A stretch of 64,000 bases of DNA from Massilia sp. YIM B02763 (GCF_030412015.1 NZ_JASNRD010000003.1:1-64000); one strand, 5' to 3'. Shown: positions 16,814-26,258, counted from the stretch's first letter. The notes: a model not told the origin generated them from the letters alone. Numbers and translations: made by a program.

Positions 16814-19654
16814 TTACTGAACCTGCTTCTCCCACAGTTGGCCGAGATTGTTATTGCAGGACTCCAGGATCAGCGATGCGCCGTCCGCCGATGAGCCGCC
16901 ATTGCCGACGCATTTCCCCGATCTTTTGTCGGACAAGGCGTTCAGGCCGGTATTACTTTCAATAAATTTCCATCGCTGTTGGTCTTCCTGATGACATTCC
17001 CACGTTCCCACACTTGCGCCCTCGGCAGTCCCGTAAGCGTCAAGGCATAGGCCATTGACAGTGGAGGTCAGGCGGAGATAGCCGTCATCCAGCGATGTGG
17101 CTTGCCAGAGGTTGGCAAAGCCGGATGAGGTCGGCGCCTGCGCCACGAGGGACGAAGTCGATGTGTTCGGCGGTACGGCGAGAAAATACTGGCTCGCCGC
17201 ATTGGTAAATGTCAGCATGGTCGGCACCGCGACGGCAGGCTCGGTCTTCAACCAGCGCTGGCTTGCCAATGCCTGGCAGGCAGTCAGTTGTATGCCGCTG
17301 GCGCCATCGCGCGTGACGCACAATCCGGAGCGCTGGTCGGCCAGCGTATAGACCGAATTGCCAAGCGGAACAAAACGCCAATTCTGTTGTTGGGCGCCAT
17401 TGCATTCCCAGGTACCGACTGCCGCGCCGCTCGCCAGGCCGTAGCCGTCGAGGCACAAGCCGTTCGCCAGCGAGATCACCTTGAAATAACTGGCCTCCGT
17501 CGACGCAGTGGGCCGCCACTGGCTGTATTCCGGGTGCGCAGCCGTCGGGAGCTGGGTGAGCGGCGCCGCCTGCAGATCACCCAGACTGAGCATGTTGATA
17601 TTGTTCTCGTCCGACAAGGTGATGGGCACATCCGGCTTGATGTCCGAGGTCGGCGGCGTCGGGATGGGGGGCAAGGTGCCTCCCGTGGCGGTTCGGAACC
17701 AGAGCTGATTGCTTCGTTGCGCGCACGTTGCCAGGGCCAGGCCGGTACCGGCCGCAGTCGACGAGGGCGTTTCGAGGCACAGGCCGGAGCGCTGGTCCTG
17801 GAGCGACACGTAGCCGTTCCCCATCTCCTTCGACACCCACTCCTGATTGGGCCCTCCAGTGCAATTCCACACGCCGACGACAGCGCCGGCGACCGTCCCA
17901 TAGGCGTCCAGGCAGAGGCCGGTCGATCGCGACACCAATCGGACTTTGCCGGGCGTGGTGGGGAGGATGCGCCATTTATTCGTCTTGGATAAACCGGTCG
18001 GCGCGGTGTTCTGGATGACCTGGGCCGGATTGAGGTTCCCCTCCAGGGTCGCCAGGAAAAGCCGGCTGGCCGCATTGACGAAGGTGTCCAGGTTCGTCTC
18101 GGAGAGCGCATCGAATACGTTTGCCGTGACTTTCTGCGCAATGGGGCTGGAGTAGGTCTGTCGCAATCCGTTGGCAACATAGTCGTCCAGTCCCCAGGCC
18201 CAGGCCATCGATCCGGTGGCGAAGACCTGGGCGGAGCTGGGCGCCACGTAATAGCTGATGTCGCTCTCGAAACCGTCTCCGGTCGTGTGTGCGAGCGACT
18301 CCACATTGGCGGGCGAGATGGTCGGCGCGATCGCATTGACCTCGTATCCCAGCAGCCCGCGCAGGACGGTGGTATTCGAGGCGCCGCTTCCGGAGAACAG
18401 CCAATGGCTCGCATTGGTAACGGTGATGTCGCCGGTCACCGGGGCCGTGACGTACTGCCCACCGATCAGTGCCGCTTCCGGCTTGCCGAGATCGCGGAAC
18501 AGGCCGGTACGTAAATCGCCCGACGCGATGGGGTCCTGCGCATATTTGTAGCACAGCATGATTCCATTCGGCTGGCCACGTGCTCCGGACGCGAATCGTA
18601 CGCGCCAGTAAATCTGGTTCGACGAGAAAAATGCCAGGTTGATGCCGGAATCCCGGGCGGCCACGAGATTGTTCCACATCGAGCTCGAGTAGTATTCATC
18701 GTGCCCGAATGACACAAAGGCCTTGGCACCGTGCATGACATTCTGGTCGCGATGCAGATCCAGGTTGGTAATGTATTTGACGTCCAGCCCTTGTCTTTCG
18801 AGCCAGCGCACCATGTTGTAGTCGAAAGCCGCACTACTGATCGGATAGCCCTCCTGCACGGTCTGCACATTGGTCAGGAATTCGCCGGCGCCGGCGCCAT
18901 ATGCCGCGGCCGGGTTCGAACTCGGCGTGTACGGACGGCTGAAGGAAACGGCCGTCGCGTTCGGCTGTCCGTTCGGACAGGCCCAGGTAGCAGTGTGGTT
19001 GACACAGCCGGTATACAAGGACTTCCCGCCCCAATAGTTATAGGCCTGGTACGTGGTAATCGGTAATTGGGCCACGAAGGAAGCACTGCGGGCGTCGTCG
19101 CGTACGACGAAGATCATGTAGCTGTCATTCCTGGCGGAATCGTTGGTCGTAATCCTGGCCAGGTAGACGCCGCTCGTCCAATAGTTCCACTGCGTGGGAT
19201 CGGTGGTCGCCGGTACCGTAAACGCATGGCTGACGGCCCAATCGCATTCGATGACGCCATCCGGGTTCAGACACGGCATTTTCTGCGCGCCGCCTTTCAG
19301 ATTCGCCGCCGAGTAAACCTGCCGCGCGCCTGCGCCGCCGTAATATCCCATCCTGAAGACTTCGAGGTTGAATGTGGACGCAGCGGTATTCACATGGACG
19401 GAAACGGTTTCTCCGCGATTGAAGCTGGTCGCGGAGACGTATCCCTCGATCTGGTGCTGCAGCGCCGGATTATTCAGTTTCCAGGACGACGTACCCGGCT
19501 TGGCATTTTCAATGGCAATGGGATTGCTTGTGGCCGCCGCAGCGGGATTTGCCCCTGTGGCCTGCAGCAATGCGGCAGCCGAAGCGATATTTGCAGCGAA
19601 TATCCAGTTGGAGAAAACGGCAACCAGCGTGAAAAGCGTTCTCTTGTACATCAT
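16814..19654 (-). CDS. Secreted DMFase-like protein with three ricin lectin domains
   Basis: A secreted protein of 946 residues with a signal peptide (about 1-26). Residues ~55-540 resemble the C-terminal domain of the N,N-dimethylformamidase large subunit, including 'FVVRDDARSASFVAQLPITT', 'TYQAYNYWGGKSLY', 'SFGHDEYYSSSMWNN' and 'FFSSNQIYWRVRF'. Three ricin-type beta-trefoil regions follow (about 565-690, 720-830, 850-946), recognisable by 'GLCLDAYG' starts and QxW-like ends ('NQEW', 'NQLW', 'QQNW', 'SQRW', 'QQRW'). A Pro/Thr-rich linker lies near 690. It sits between the initiating sugar transferase and the export genes, so it may act on or bind the EPS outside the cell. Dimethylformamide hydrolysis itself is unlikely. 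Confidence 0.78.
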   Translation of the reverse strand: MMYKRTLFTLVAVFSNWIFAANIASAAALLQATGANPAAAATSNPIAIENAKPGTSSWKLNNPALQHQIEGYVSATSFNRGETVSVHVNTAASTFNLEVFRMGYYGGAGARQVYSAANLKGGAQKMPCLNPDGVIECDWAVSHAFTVPATTDPTQWNYWTSGVYLARITTNDSARNDSYMIFVVRDDARSASFVAQLPITTYQAYNYWGGKSLYTGCVNHTATWACPNGQPNATAVSFSRPYTPSSNPAAAYGAGAGEFLTNVQTVQEGYPISSAAFDYNMVRWLERQGLDVKYITNLDLHRDQNVMHGAKAFVSFGHDEYYSSSMWNNLVAARDSGINLAFFSSNQIYWRVRFASGARGQPNGIMLCYKYAQDPIASGDLRTGLFRDLGKPEAALIGGQYVTAPVTGDITVTNASHWLFSGSGASNTTVLRGLLGYEVNAIAPTISPANVESLAHTTGDGFESDISYYVAPSSAQVFATGSMAWAWGLDDYVANGLRQTYSSPIAQKVTANVFDALSETNLDTFVNAASRLFLATLEGNLNPAQVIQNTAPTGLSKTNKWRILPTTPGKVRLVSRSTGLCLDAYGTVAGAVVGVWNCTGGPNQEWVSKEMGNGYVSLQDQRSGLCLETPSSTAAGTGLALATCAQRSNQLWFRTATGGTLPPIPTPPTSDIKPDVPITLSDENNINMLSLGDLQAAPLTQLPTAAHPEYSQWRPTASTEASYFKVISLANGLCLDGYGLASGAAVGTWECNGAQQQNWRFVPLGNSVYTLADQRSGLCVTRDGASGIQLTACQALASQRWLKTEPAVAVPTMLTFTNAASQYFLAVPPNTSTSSLVAQAPTSSGFANLWQATSLDDGYLRLTSTVNGLCLDAYGTAEGASVGTWECHQEDQQRWKFIESNTGLNALSDKRSGKCVGNGGSSADGASLILESCNNNLGQLWEKQVQ

Positions 19655-19773
19655 GTTCTCCTGTGGAGCAGATATATTGCATTTCGCCGTTGTAGCGAAT
19701 ACGGTCTATACGGCGCTCCTGAAGGCGATATTCCACCGGGAATTCTCTTTGGGGCCGCGGGAATTCGGCAGGC

Positions 19774-21180
19774 TCAGTATGCATTCGCTCCCGACCAGCC
19801 CTTGATGCCGGTCAGCAGAATGATTTTCACGTCGAGCCAGAACGACCAGTTTTTTATGTAGTGAATGTCGTACTGGACGCGCATGGCCATCTTGTCGTCG
19901 GTATCGGTTTCTCCGCGATAGCCATTGATTTGCGCCCATCCTGTAATGCCGGGTTTTACGCGGTGACGCAGCATGTAAAGCTCCAGCTTGCGCATATAGA
20001 TCTCGTTATGCTGGAGAGCGTGCGGGCGAGGGCCGACAATGGACATGTCGCCAAGCAGCACATTGAAAAACTGCGGTAATTCATCCAGGCTGGTGCGCCG
20101 TAAAAACCTGCCTACGGGAGTAATGCGCGGATCGTTGGATGTCGCCTGGCTGACGTTCTCCACGGTTTCATGGCGCATGCTCCGGAATTTGTACAGATAG
20201 AATATTCTTCCGTTCAGGCCAAGCCGGCGTTGCCGGAAAAGGACCGGGCCGGGCGACGTCAACTTCACCGCCAAGGCAATTGCCAGCAACAGGGGGGAGA
20301 GGCCGGCTAGCGCAATGGCGGAAAAGATCCGATCGAACAAGTCCTTGAGCAGGGCGTGCGACCCGGCGATCTGCGGGCGGTTCAGATCGATTGTCGGAAA
20401 ACCGAAGAATCTCACGATATCGCTGCTGAGAATCTCGACGTTGTCGACGTCGGGCACGAGACGCACGTCCACCAGGGTGTTGCGGAGCAGATTGCGCAGT
20501 TTCAGCAGGTGTGCCGAATCGGTAAGGGGCAGGGTCAGCCATACCTCTGCGATACGGTTGGCGACCACATAATCGCCGATCGATTCGAGGCTGGGAAGGA
20601 CTTGCAGCCGGGCGTGGTGGATCGGCGAGGCGGCCTGGTTCGGATCGAGATAGACGGCCTTTACCTCGTAGCCATACCAGTCGTTTTCCAGGGCACGTCG
20701 ATGCAATTCCCTCCCGGTCGGTCCATATCCGACGATGACGACGGGTTTGCAATACAGTCCCCGGTTTTTCAGCATCCGGATGATGTTGAATGCAACGAAC
20801 CGCGAAATGGCGAGCAATCCGAGTCCGGACACATACCAGTACGCCAGCCACAGTCGCGATAATTGCGGGGCAATGTGGAAGGCAAAGCTGGCCAGCACGC
20901 CGATGGAAAGGACCAATCCCCAGGCCAGCCCCAGCCGCGCGAAGATTGCCGCCGGCCGGCGACCGCGCCAGGCATTGTAGATCCCCATGCTGGGCAGAAT
21001 CAGATAGGCGAGCAGACAGCCGAGATACAAGGCGATGGCATAGGGAGACAGTGTCTGCGTTATTTCCTCGCGAAAGCGCGCGTAATAAGCCAAATGGCCG
21101 GACAGCCACAATAGAACGATATCGCCCACGCGTAATGCCAGCTCCAGCGTGGCCGGGCTCTTATCCATCGAGTCAGACAT
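19774..21180 (-). CDS. Undecaprenyl-phosphate sugar-1-phosphate transferase (WcaJ/EpsB-like)
   Basis: Initiates EPS repeat-unit assembly by moving a hexose-1-phosphate, commonly glucose-1-phosphate, from the UDP-sugar to undecaprenyl phosphate. The protein has 468 residues from ATG 21180: four N-terminal membrane helices, a Rossmann-like CoA-binding domain ('VVIVGYGPTGRELHRRALE', about 148-166), a re-entrant hydrophobic segment, and the catalytic C-terminal domain with 'FRQRRLGLNGRIFYLYKFRSM', 'RRTSLDELPQFFNVLLGDMS', 'VGPRPHA' and 'RHRVKPGITGWAQINGYRG'. AGGGA upstream supports ATG 21180; the frame stays open to 21243. It heads the long minus-strand EPS operon. Confidence 0.93.
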   Translation of the reverse strand: MSDSMDKSPATLELALRVGDIVLLWLSGHLAYYARFREEITQTLSPYAIALYLGCLLAYLILPSMGIYNAWRGRRPAAIFARLGLAWGLVLSIGVLASFAFHIAPQLSRLWLAYWYVSGLGLLAISRFVAFNIIRMLKNRGLYCKPVVIVGYGPTGRELHRRALENDWYGYEVKAVYLDPNQAASPIHHARLQVLPSLESIGDYVVANRIAEVWLTLPLTDSAHLLKLRNLLRNTLVDVRLVPDVDNVEILSSDIVRFFGFPTIDLNRPQIAGSHALLKDLFDRIFSAIALAGLSPLLLAIALAVKLTSPGPVLFRQRRLGLNGRIFYLYKFRSMRHETVENVSQATSNDPRITPVGRFLRRTSLDELPQFFNVLLGDMSIVGPRPHALQHNEIYMRKLELYMLRHRVKPGITGWAQINGYRGETDTDDKMAMRVQYDIHYIKNWSFWLDVKIILLTGIKGWSGANAY

Positions 21181-21704
21181 GTGATATTCCCTGTTAAGCG
21201 TTTTTGCGAATCTGCGGGGGCACTTCTTGCAGACGAATGTCAAAGGTGTGCCTAATCATCTACCGAATTCTGCTCATGGGTGACCGAATTGCCTCCAGAG
21301 ATTTTTTCCACGTCCTGATCGATGGGGATTCAAATGTATTTTCTTTGATAAATTTATTTAAAGAATGGTTCTGTATTGGAAATTAGCGCCAAGAAATTTT
21401 ATTTTAGGATGCTGCATCGCATCCAATGCCTGCAATCTTACGCATAGTTCTCCTCGCTTGAGAATCTCCTCTTCTTTCTCGATTTGTATTGAATCAAACA
21501 TGAATCCGGTTCCCTTCCTTGCTTGATCTGCCACATAAAACGCTACTCAGCAGTTCTCTATCATTTATTCAACGCATATTCATATTTCTGCGCGGAATGA
21601 ATTGAGGTGACTTTTGGCGTGAGTGCGTGCACCAATTACTGATTCCCTTTTTTGATCTGAGAAGCGATAGCGCTTGCAAAGCGTTGTCGTTTTAAAGGAA
21701 AGGA
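21181..21704. promoter_or_regulatory. AT-rich divergent control region of the EPS genes
   Basis: A 524-bp interval between the divergent sugar transferase and WecG-STAS genes. It is clearly more AT-rich than the rest of the window (for example 21340-21420 and 21480-21600), which fits promoters and a regulator or H-NS-like protein binding area. A short palindrome AAGCG-ATAG-CGCTT lies near 21662-21675, just upstream of the plus-strand gene. No convincing ORF. Confidence 0.5.
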
Positions 21705-22889
21705 ATGACAGTGGCTGAGGTCGAGTTGGCAATAGGCATGCGGGATGAAAGCGACGACGCGCCGGTCGAAAAGAAGGGCGTTGAGTGCTCGTCCCTTCCC
21801 AGAACGGACTTTTATCGCGATGTGCATTGTGTTTTTGGACTTCCGATCGATGTGATTCCCATAGAGCGGGCATTATTCGAATTAAGAGAGGCGTCGGCGC
21901 GACGTACCCGTTGCTTTTTATCGACGCCGAATCTGAATTATCTGGTCGCCAGTTACCGCGACAGCCATTTCCGCAATTCTGTCCTGTGCAGCGACCTGTC
22001 CTTGACGGACGGCGTGCCGCTCGTCTGGTTGGGAAAATTGATTGGCGTGAGCGATATCAAAAGAGTTGCCGGATCAACGTTGTTCGAGCGGCTCGTCGCA
22101 GAAACGTCCACGCGCATGTCCGTGTACTTCTTCGGAGGAGGACAAGGTGCAAGCGGCCTGGCTGCGGCCTTCGTCAATGCCCGCAACGGCGGCGTCAACT
22201 GTGTCGGGTCTTCCTACCCTGGCTTCGGGTCGATAGAGGAAATGAGCCGGTCGGACATGATCGACGAGATCAACCGTTGCGCACCGGACTTCCTGATCGT
22301 TGCGCTGGCCGCGAAGAAGGGGCAGGCCTGGCTGCAGCATAACCAGCACAAGATAAAGGCGCCCGTCATCAGCAATCTGGGCGCCGTGGTGAACTTTGCT
22401 GCAGGGACGATAAGGCGGGCACCCCGCTGGGTGCAGGAAGCAGGCTTCGAATGGGCGTGGAGGATCAAGGAAGAACCGTCTCTGTGGCGACGTTACTTTG
22501 ACGATGGCCTGACCTTGGCGAAATTATTGGTCGCACGCGCGATACCCTGCTGTGTGTACCGGTTGGCGCGGCCGCAAAGCCATTTGTTTCGCAATGCGAC
22601 TGTCTCTGTTCGCAGCGGCGACGGAACGTGCTGCATCGACCTCGACGGGCCGAGAAACCAGGGCAATCTCGCTCCTGTCAGACAGGCGATCTCCGAAGCT
22701 GTCGCTGTGCCGTGCGACATCGTTGTGCGCTTCCATGATGTCGCTTACGTTGATTCCGCATTTCTCGGGCTTTGCCTGCTGTTATACGGCCATCAGGTCA
22801 AGACAGGGCATACACTGAAATTCGAAGGGGTTTCTTCACACATGAGAAAGGTATTCAGGGCGAACTGCGTGGAGTACTTGCTGGCTTGA
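21705..22889 (+). CDS. WecG/TagA-family glycosyltransferase fused to a STAS domain
   Basis: A 394-residue protein. Residues ~40-285 are a WecG/TagA/CpsF (GT26) domain with 'CFLSTPNLNYLVA', 'SLTDGVPLVWLGK', 'RVAGSTLFERL', 'YFFGGGQGAS', 'SYPGFGS', 'APDFLIVALAAKKGQAWL', 'NLGAVVNFAAGTIRRAPRW' and 'GFEWAWRIKEEPSLWRRY', the normal signature of enzymes adding a sugar to a lipid-linked intermediate. Residues ~305-394 form a separate unit resembling a STAS (anti-anti-sigma type) domain: 'GTCCIDLDGP', 'DIVVRFHDVAYVDSAFLGLCLLLYGHQ', then 'LKFEGVSSHMRKVF'. 'DSAFLGL' occupies the place of the phosphorylatable Ser/Thr loop. AAAGGAAAGGA precedes the ATG. It is divergent from the main EPS run, so the transferase should work on the same polymer. 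Confidence 0.82.
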   Translation: MTVAEVELAIGMRDESDDAPVEKKGVECSSLPRTDFYRDVHCVFGLPIDVIPIERALFELREASARRTRCFLSTPNLNYLVASYRDSHFRNSVLCSDLSLTDGVPLVWLGKLIGVSDIKRVAGSTLFERLVAETSTRMSVYFFGGGQGASGLAAAFVNARNGGVNCVGSSYPGFGSIEEMSRSDMIDEINRCAPDFLIVALAAKKGQAWLQHNQHKIKAPVISNLGAVVNFAAGTIRRAPRWVQEAGFEWAWRIKEEPSLWRRYFDDGLTLAKLLVARAIPCCVYRLARPQSHLFRNATVSVRSGDGTCCIDLDGPRNQGNLAPVRQAISEAVAVPCDIVVRFHDVAYVDSAFLGLCLLLYGHQVKTGHTLKFEGVSSHMRKVFRANCVEYLLA

Positions 22890-23006
22890 GAAGCGACGGT
22901 CAAGACGCCATGGGGTGTTGCCGGAGATACTGGCACGAAGAAAGGCACCTCGAAAACCGTCGCGAGTGGCAGCAATGGTGCCCCGAAGGGTGGGAGATAA
23001 AACGAA

Positions 23007-23038
23007 ACACCCTTGCAAGCCATGGCTTGCAAGGGTGT
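23007..23038. terminator. Perfect 32-bp palindrome, bidirectional terminator
   Basis: ACACCCTTGCAAGC and its exact inverse meet at CATG. It lies between the ends of two convergent genes (22889 plus, 23081 minus). On the minus strand it is followed by TTTCGTTTTA, so it should terminate the lipoprotein gene in particular. Confidence 0.85.
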
Positions 23039-23080
23039 GCGAGGAAGGCGAGTCAGGCTCGCCATTCGACGATCCGGCGC

Positions 23081-24643
23081 TTACGGCCTGCCGTAATCTT
23101 TCGGCAGGAACTGCAGGCGATCCCACGGGAAGCCGTCCAGCACCGAGTACTCGGCGCGGCCACCGTACAGGCTCGGGTAGGGGTCGCCTTGACCCTGAGC
23201 GGTGTACGAGACTGCGTTCTGGGCACGGATCGAAATGGCGCCAGCTTTATCCCATACGACGAAGCCGTATTTCTGTGCCGCTTTCGCGATGGTCTTGCCG
23301 GCAGCAGACATATTGAGGGAGTCGACGTTCACGGACGGGTCGAGGCGGAAACGCGTACCTTCCGGGATGCGATTGGCGGCGTTGTTCGGGTTGTAGCCGT
23401 CGGAACGGTTGGCTGGCCACGAAACGACGCTCGATCGTTCGAGATCGACCAGCGCGATGCCGATGACGTGTCGGATCTCGCCGCGTTTCAGTTCTTCGGC
23501 AGTCACCTGGCCACCGACGAAAGGCAGGCCGGTTGCAGTGGTGCCGTACGGGCTCGGCCAGATACCGCTGCTGGACGCAGTGTTCTGCAGTCGACCACCC
23601 CAGCAGGCTTGCCACTGGCCACCGGAATTCTTGGCTTGCCAGAATTCCCACATGGTGTTCGTCGACGGTTGGTAAATGGTCATTTCACCGTCGGTACCGG
23701 TCGATGCCTGCGCATTGGCGGGAATGGGAACGGCAGTCCATTGGGATGCCAGGTTGGCGTCGAGATAGCCCTTGCCCTGGCAGTCCCAGACCTTGACGGT
23801 CTTGGTCGCGGTACCCGCCGGCGCCACGTACAACGGGCTCGCGTACGAGTAGGTATTGATGGTGACCGTGCCGTAGTAGGCGGCTTTCTGACGCAGGAAT
23901 TCCTTGACGTAGTTGGCCGAATTCGCATGCAGCGTGACGGACGACGGGATCGGTTTGTACCAGAAGCTGCTCGACGAGAAGATCGAATCCGTCGGCAACG
24001 CACCTGGTGCCGGAGTCGGCGTAGGCGTCGGGGTCGGCGTCGGCGTCGGAGTCGGGGTAGGGGTCGGCGAAGTGCTCGTGGAGGAGGATTCGCACACCTT
24101 GTCGACACCCGGGTAGGGATCGCCGAATACGGCGTTCGTGCAGGCGACGGAGCCGGTGACGGACTTGGTGGCGTACCTGCCGTTCAGGCCGTAGCGCACC
24201 TCACGCGTGCCGGACACCGTGCAGGTACCGCCTTCGGTAGCGCAACGCGTCCAGGTGGTCGTGGTCGGCGCCGGAGTCGGCGTAGTGGTTGCCGGCATGT
24301 ATTGGCAGACCTTGTCGACGCCCGGATAGGGGTCGCCGAAGGTGGCGTTGTTGCAGGCGACCGGACCCGTGACGGTTTTGGTCGTCCACTTCGTATTCAG
24401 GCCATATCGCACCTGGTTGGTGCCGGAGAGGTTGCACCGGCCGTCTTCGACGGCGCATTGGGTCCAGGAGGCGGTTGCCGACGATGTGACCGTGGCAGCC
24501 AGCTGGGTCTGGATCGAGGCCGCTTGTGCGGGATCGGCTGCATCGCCGCCACCGCCACAAGCCGTGAGGAGGGTAGCTAGCGCGGCAGAGCAAGAAACGG
24601 CCGCGAGCCTTGCGTGGGAAAAACCGTGATTGAGATTGAGCAC
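23081..24643 (-). CDS. Lipoprotein: two Cys-rich repeats, Pro-Thr linker, unknown domain
   Basis: An exported lipoprotein of 520 residues (lipobox 'LLTACGGG', Cys about 29). Two Cys-rich repeats (about 60-114 and 129-183) share W..C..E...C..SGT..VRYG...VTG..AC.NA.FGDPYPGVDKVC; the same module occurs in the protein at 3934-5439. A (PT)n linker (about 190-212) leads to a ~300-residue C-terminal domain. That domain matches the N-terminal part of the protein at 5529-6971 at several positions ('GTDGEMTIYQPS', 'EFWQAKN', 'RIPEGTRFRLDP', 'KYGFVVWD'). I do not recognise the family. The layout resembles secreted polysaccharide-active enzymes, but catalysis is unproven. Its own promoter should lie in the AT-rich gap upstream. 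Confidence 0.8.
   Translation of the reverse strand: MLNLNHGFSHARLAAVSCSAALATLLTACGGGGDAADPAQAASIQTQLAATVTSSATASWTQCAVEDGRCNLSGTNQVRYGLNTKWTTKTVTGPVACNNATFGDPYPGVDKVCQYMPATTTPTPAPTTTTWTRCATEGGTCTVSGTREVRYGLNGRYATKSVTGSVACTNAVFGDPYPGVDKVCESSSTSTSPTPTPTPTPTPTPTPTPTPAPGALPTDSIFSSSSFWYKPIPSSVTLHANSANYVKEFLRQKAAYYGTVTINTYSYASPLYVAPAGTATKTVKVWDCQGKGYLDANLASQWTAVPIPANAQASTGTDGEMTIYQPSTNTMWEFWQAKNSGGQWQACWGGRLQNTASSSGIWPSPYGTTATGLPFVGGQVTAEELKRGEIRHVIGIALVDLERSSVVSWPANRSDGYNPNNAANRIPEGTRFRLDPSVNVDSLNMSAAGKTIAKAAQKYGFVVWDKAGAISIRAQNAVSYTAQGQGDPYPSLYGGRAEYSVLDGFPWDRLQFLPKDYGRP
24010..24069. repeat. Hexamer repeats encoding a Pro-Thr linker
   Basis: GTCGGC/GTCGGG-type hexamers inside the lipoprotein gene encode alternating Pro-Thr on the minus strand. 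In-frame unit gain or loss would change linker length without breaking the frame. Confidence 0.9.
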
Positions 24644-25001
24644 TGAGGACTCCGTAAGGAAACTGCTTTATGAAAAGGAGTACCTAAGAGTCCTGCCGTA
24701 AAGAAAAAGTTCGGGCTCATTTGATTGGAATTAACTATTTCCATCCGATATGCATAAATATTGACTATAGGAATATCGAACCTATATGGGAAATTTCCTG
24801 TTCACAATATTAAGCAACACGGAAACAATGATGTACATTTTTAATAAATATTAGAAATTAAGAATAATGAAAAGAAAAAAATGATGACATCATGAAAAAA
24901 AATTATTTGAGGTCAGACAAGATATAGACCTATGCCACTCTTTATCTTCATAAAGCTGTCCAGCAGTAGATGTTGCAAAAACATTTTCCTTTCCGAGAGG
25001 C
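24644..25001. promoter_or_regulatory. AT-rich divergent promoter region
   Basis: A 358-bp region between the divergent lipoprotein (minus) and GT4 (plus) genes, strongly A/T-rich from about 24720 to 24950. A 6-bp stem hairpin (CTTTAT-CTTC-ATAAAG) lies at 24940-24955, in the probable leader of the GT4 gene, and TGATGACATCA near 24880 is palindromic. I see no ORF. Confidence 0.5.
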
Positions 25002-26255
25002 ATGATGAACAAGGACATGGCGTCGATGCGTATTGCTTATCTTGTAAATCAATATCCTGCCGTTAGTCACAGCTTCATTCGAAGGGAAATCCTGGAGCTC
25101 GAACGGTCCGGGGTGGAGGTGGTGCGCATTGCCTTGCTGGGGTGGGCCGGGGCCATCGTCGACGACGCGGACCGGCGGGAATCGGAGAGGACGTTCTACA
25201 TCCAGAAACTGGGCCTGTTCCGCTTGTGCGTCCGCTGTCTCGCGGCCTTCCTGTCCAGTCCGTTACGGATGCTGCGGGCCGCGGCGCTGGTCGCGAAGAT
25301 GGCGCGCCACTCCAGCCGGGCCTTTGCCGTGCATTGCTTCTATCTGTTGGAAGCCTGCGCCGTCGCAGAGGTCCTGAAGCGGCGGGACGTGCATCATGTG
25401 CATGCCCATTTCGGAACGAATTCGGCGGAAGTCGCCATGCTTGCATGTTGCCTGAGCGGACGGACCTACAGTTTTACCGCACACGGTCCCGAGGAGTTCG
25501 ACAAGGCCGGATCGATCGGGCTGGTCACGAAGGTCAGGCGCAGCGCCTTCGTGGTGGCGGTCAGTTCGTTCGGCCGCGGACAGCTGTATCGTTGGATCGA
25601 CCCCGGCGACTGGAACAAGGTGAAGGTCGTGCATTGCGGATTGGAGCCCGCTTTCCATGCGCATGTGCCGCCGCTGCGGCCGGCCGAAAGACGCCTCGTG
25701 TGCGTCGGACGCCTGTGCGAACAGAAGGGGCAGCTGTTGTTGATCCGCGCCGCCGAGATGCTCGTTCGCCGCGGCGTGAGCTTCCGGCTGGTACTGGCTG
25801 GCGACGGCGAACTGCGGGCCGAGATAGAGCGCGAGATCGCGGCGCGCGGCCTGCGCGACCATGTCACGATAACGGGGTGGCTCGACAGCGCAGCGATTCG
25901 CGACGAGCTGCTGAACGCGACGGCATTGGTATTGCCGAGCCTGGCCGAAGGCTTGCCGGTGGCGATCATGGAGGCCATGGCGCTGCGCCGTCCCGTGCTG
26001 GCGACGTATATCGCCGGCATCCCCGAACTGGTGGCCACGGGGGTCAACGGGTGGCTGGTGCCGTCCGGCTCCACGGAAGCGCTGGCGGCGGCCATGGAAA
26101 GCTGCCTGAGCGCCTCGCCCGCCGACATCGAAAGGATGGGGGACGCCGCCCGGCGGGCCGTCCTCGAACGCCACGACATCGCCAGCGAGACCAGGAAATT
26201 GGTGGGGCATTTTCTCCAGGTCGTGGGCGAGCGTGCGCACGCGATCGGAAGGTGA
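25002..26255 (+). CDS. Family 4 glycosyltransferase
   Basis: A 417-residue GT-B glycosyltransferase. The N-terminal domain starts 'MRIAYLVNQYPAVSHSFIRREI' and has 'HVHAHFGTNSAEVAML' and 'FTAHGPEEFD', typical of GT4 enzymes in EPS loci. The C-terminal domain has 'VCVGRLCEQKGQLLLIRA', 'LAGDGELRAEIE' and the nucleotide-sugar motif 'SLAEGLPVAIMEAMALRRPVLA' (E-x7-E). It should add a sugar to the lipid-linked EPS unit. Several in-frame ATGs cluster at the start (25002, 25005, 25017, 25026); the first follows GAGAGG. The GT2 gene starts three bases after its stop, so the two are co-transcribed. Confidence 0.88.
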   Translation: MMNKDMASMRIAYLVNQYPAVSHSFIRREILELERSGVEVVRIALLGWAGAIVDDADRRESERTFYIQKLGLFRLCVRCLAAFLSSPLRMLRAAALVAKMARHSSRAFAVHCFYLLEACAVAEVLKRRDVHHVHAHFGTNSAEVAMLACCLSGRTYSFTAHGPEEFDKAGSIGLVTKVRRSAFVVAVSSFGRGQLYRWIDPGDWNKVKVVHCGLEPAFHAHVPPLRPAERRLVCVGRLCEQKGQLLLIRAAEMLVRRGVSFRLVLAGDGELRAEIEREIAARGLRDHVTITGWLDSAAIRDELLNATALVLPSLAEGLPVAIMEAMALRRPVLATYIAGIPELVATGVNGWLVPSGSTEALAAAMESCLSASPADIERMGDAARRAVLERHDIASETRKLVGHFLQVVGERAHAIGR

Positions 26256-26258
26256 ACC

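Noticed and set aside
24010..24069. GTCGGC repeats as a non-coding minisatellite
   Set aside because: They are in frame and encode a Pro-Thr linker of an exported protein, so they are explained by protein structure.
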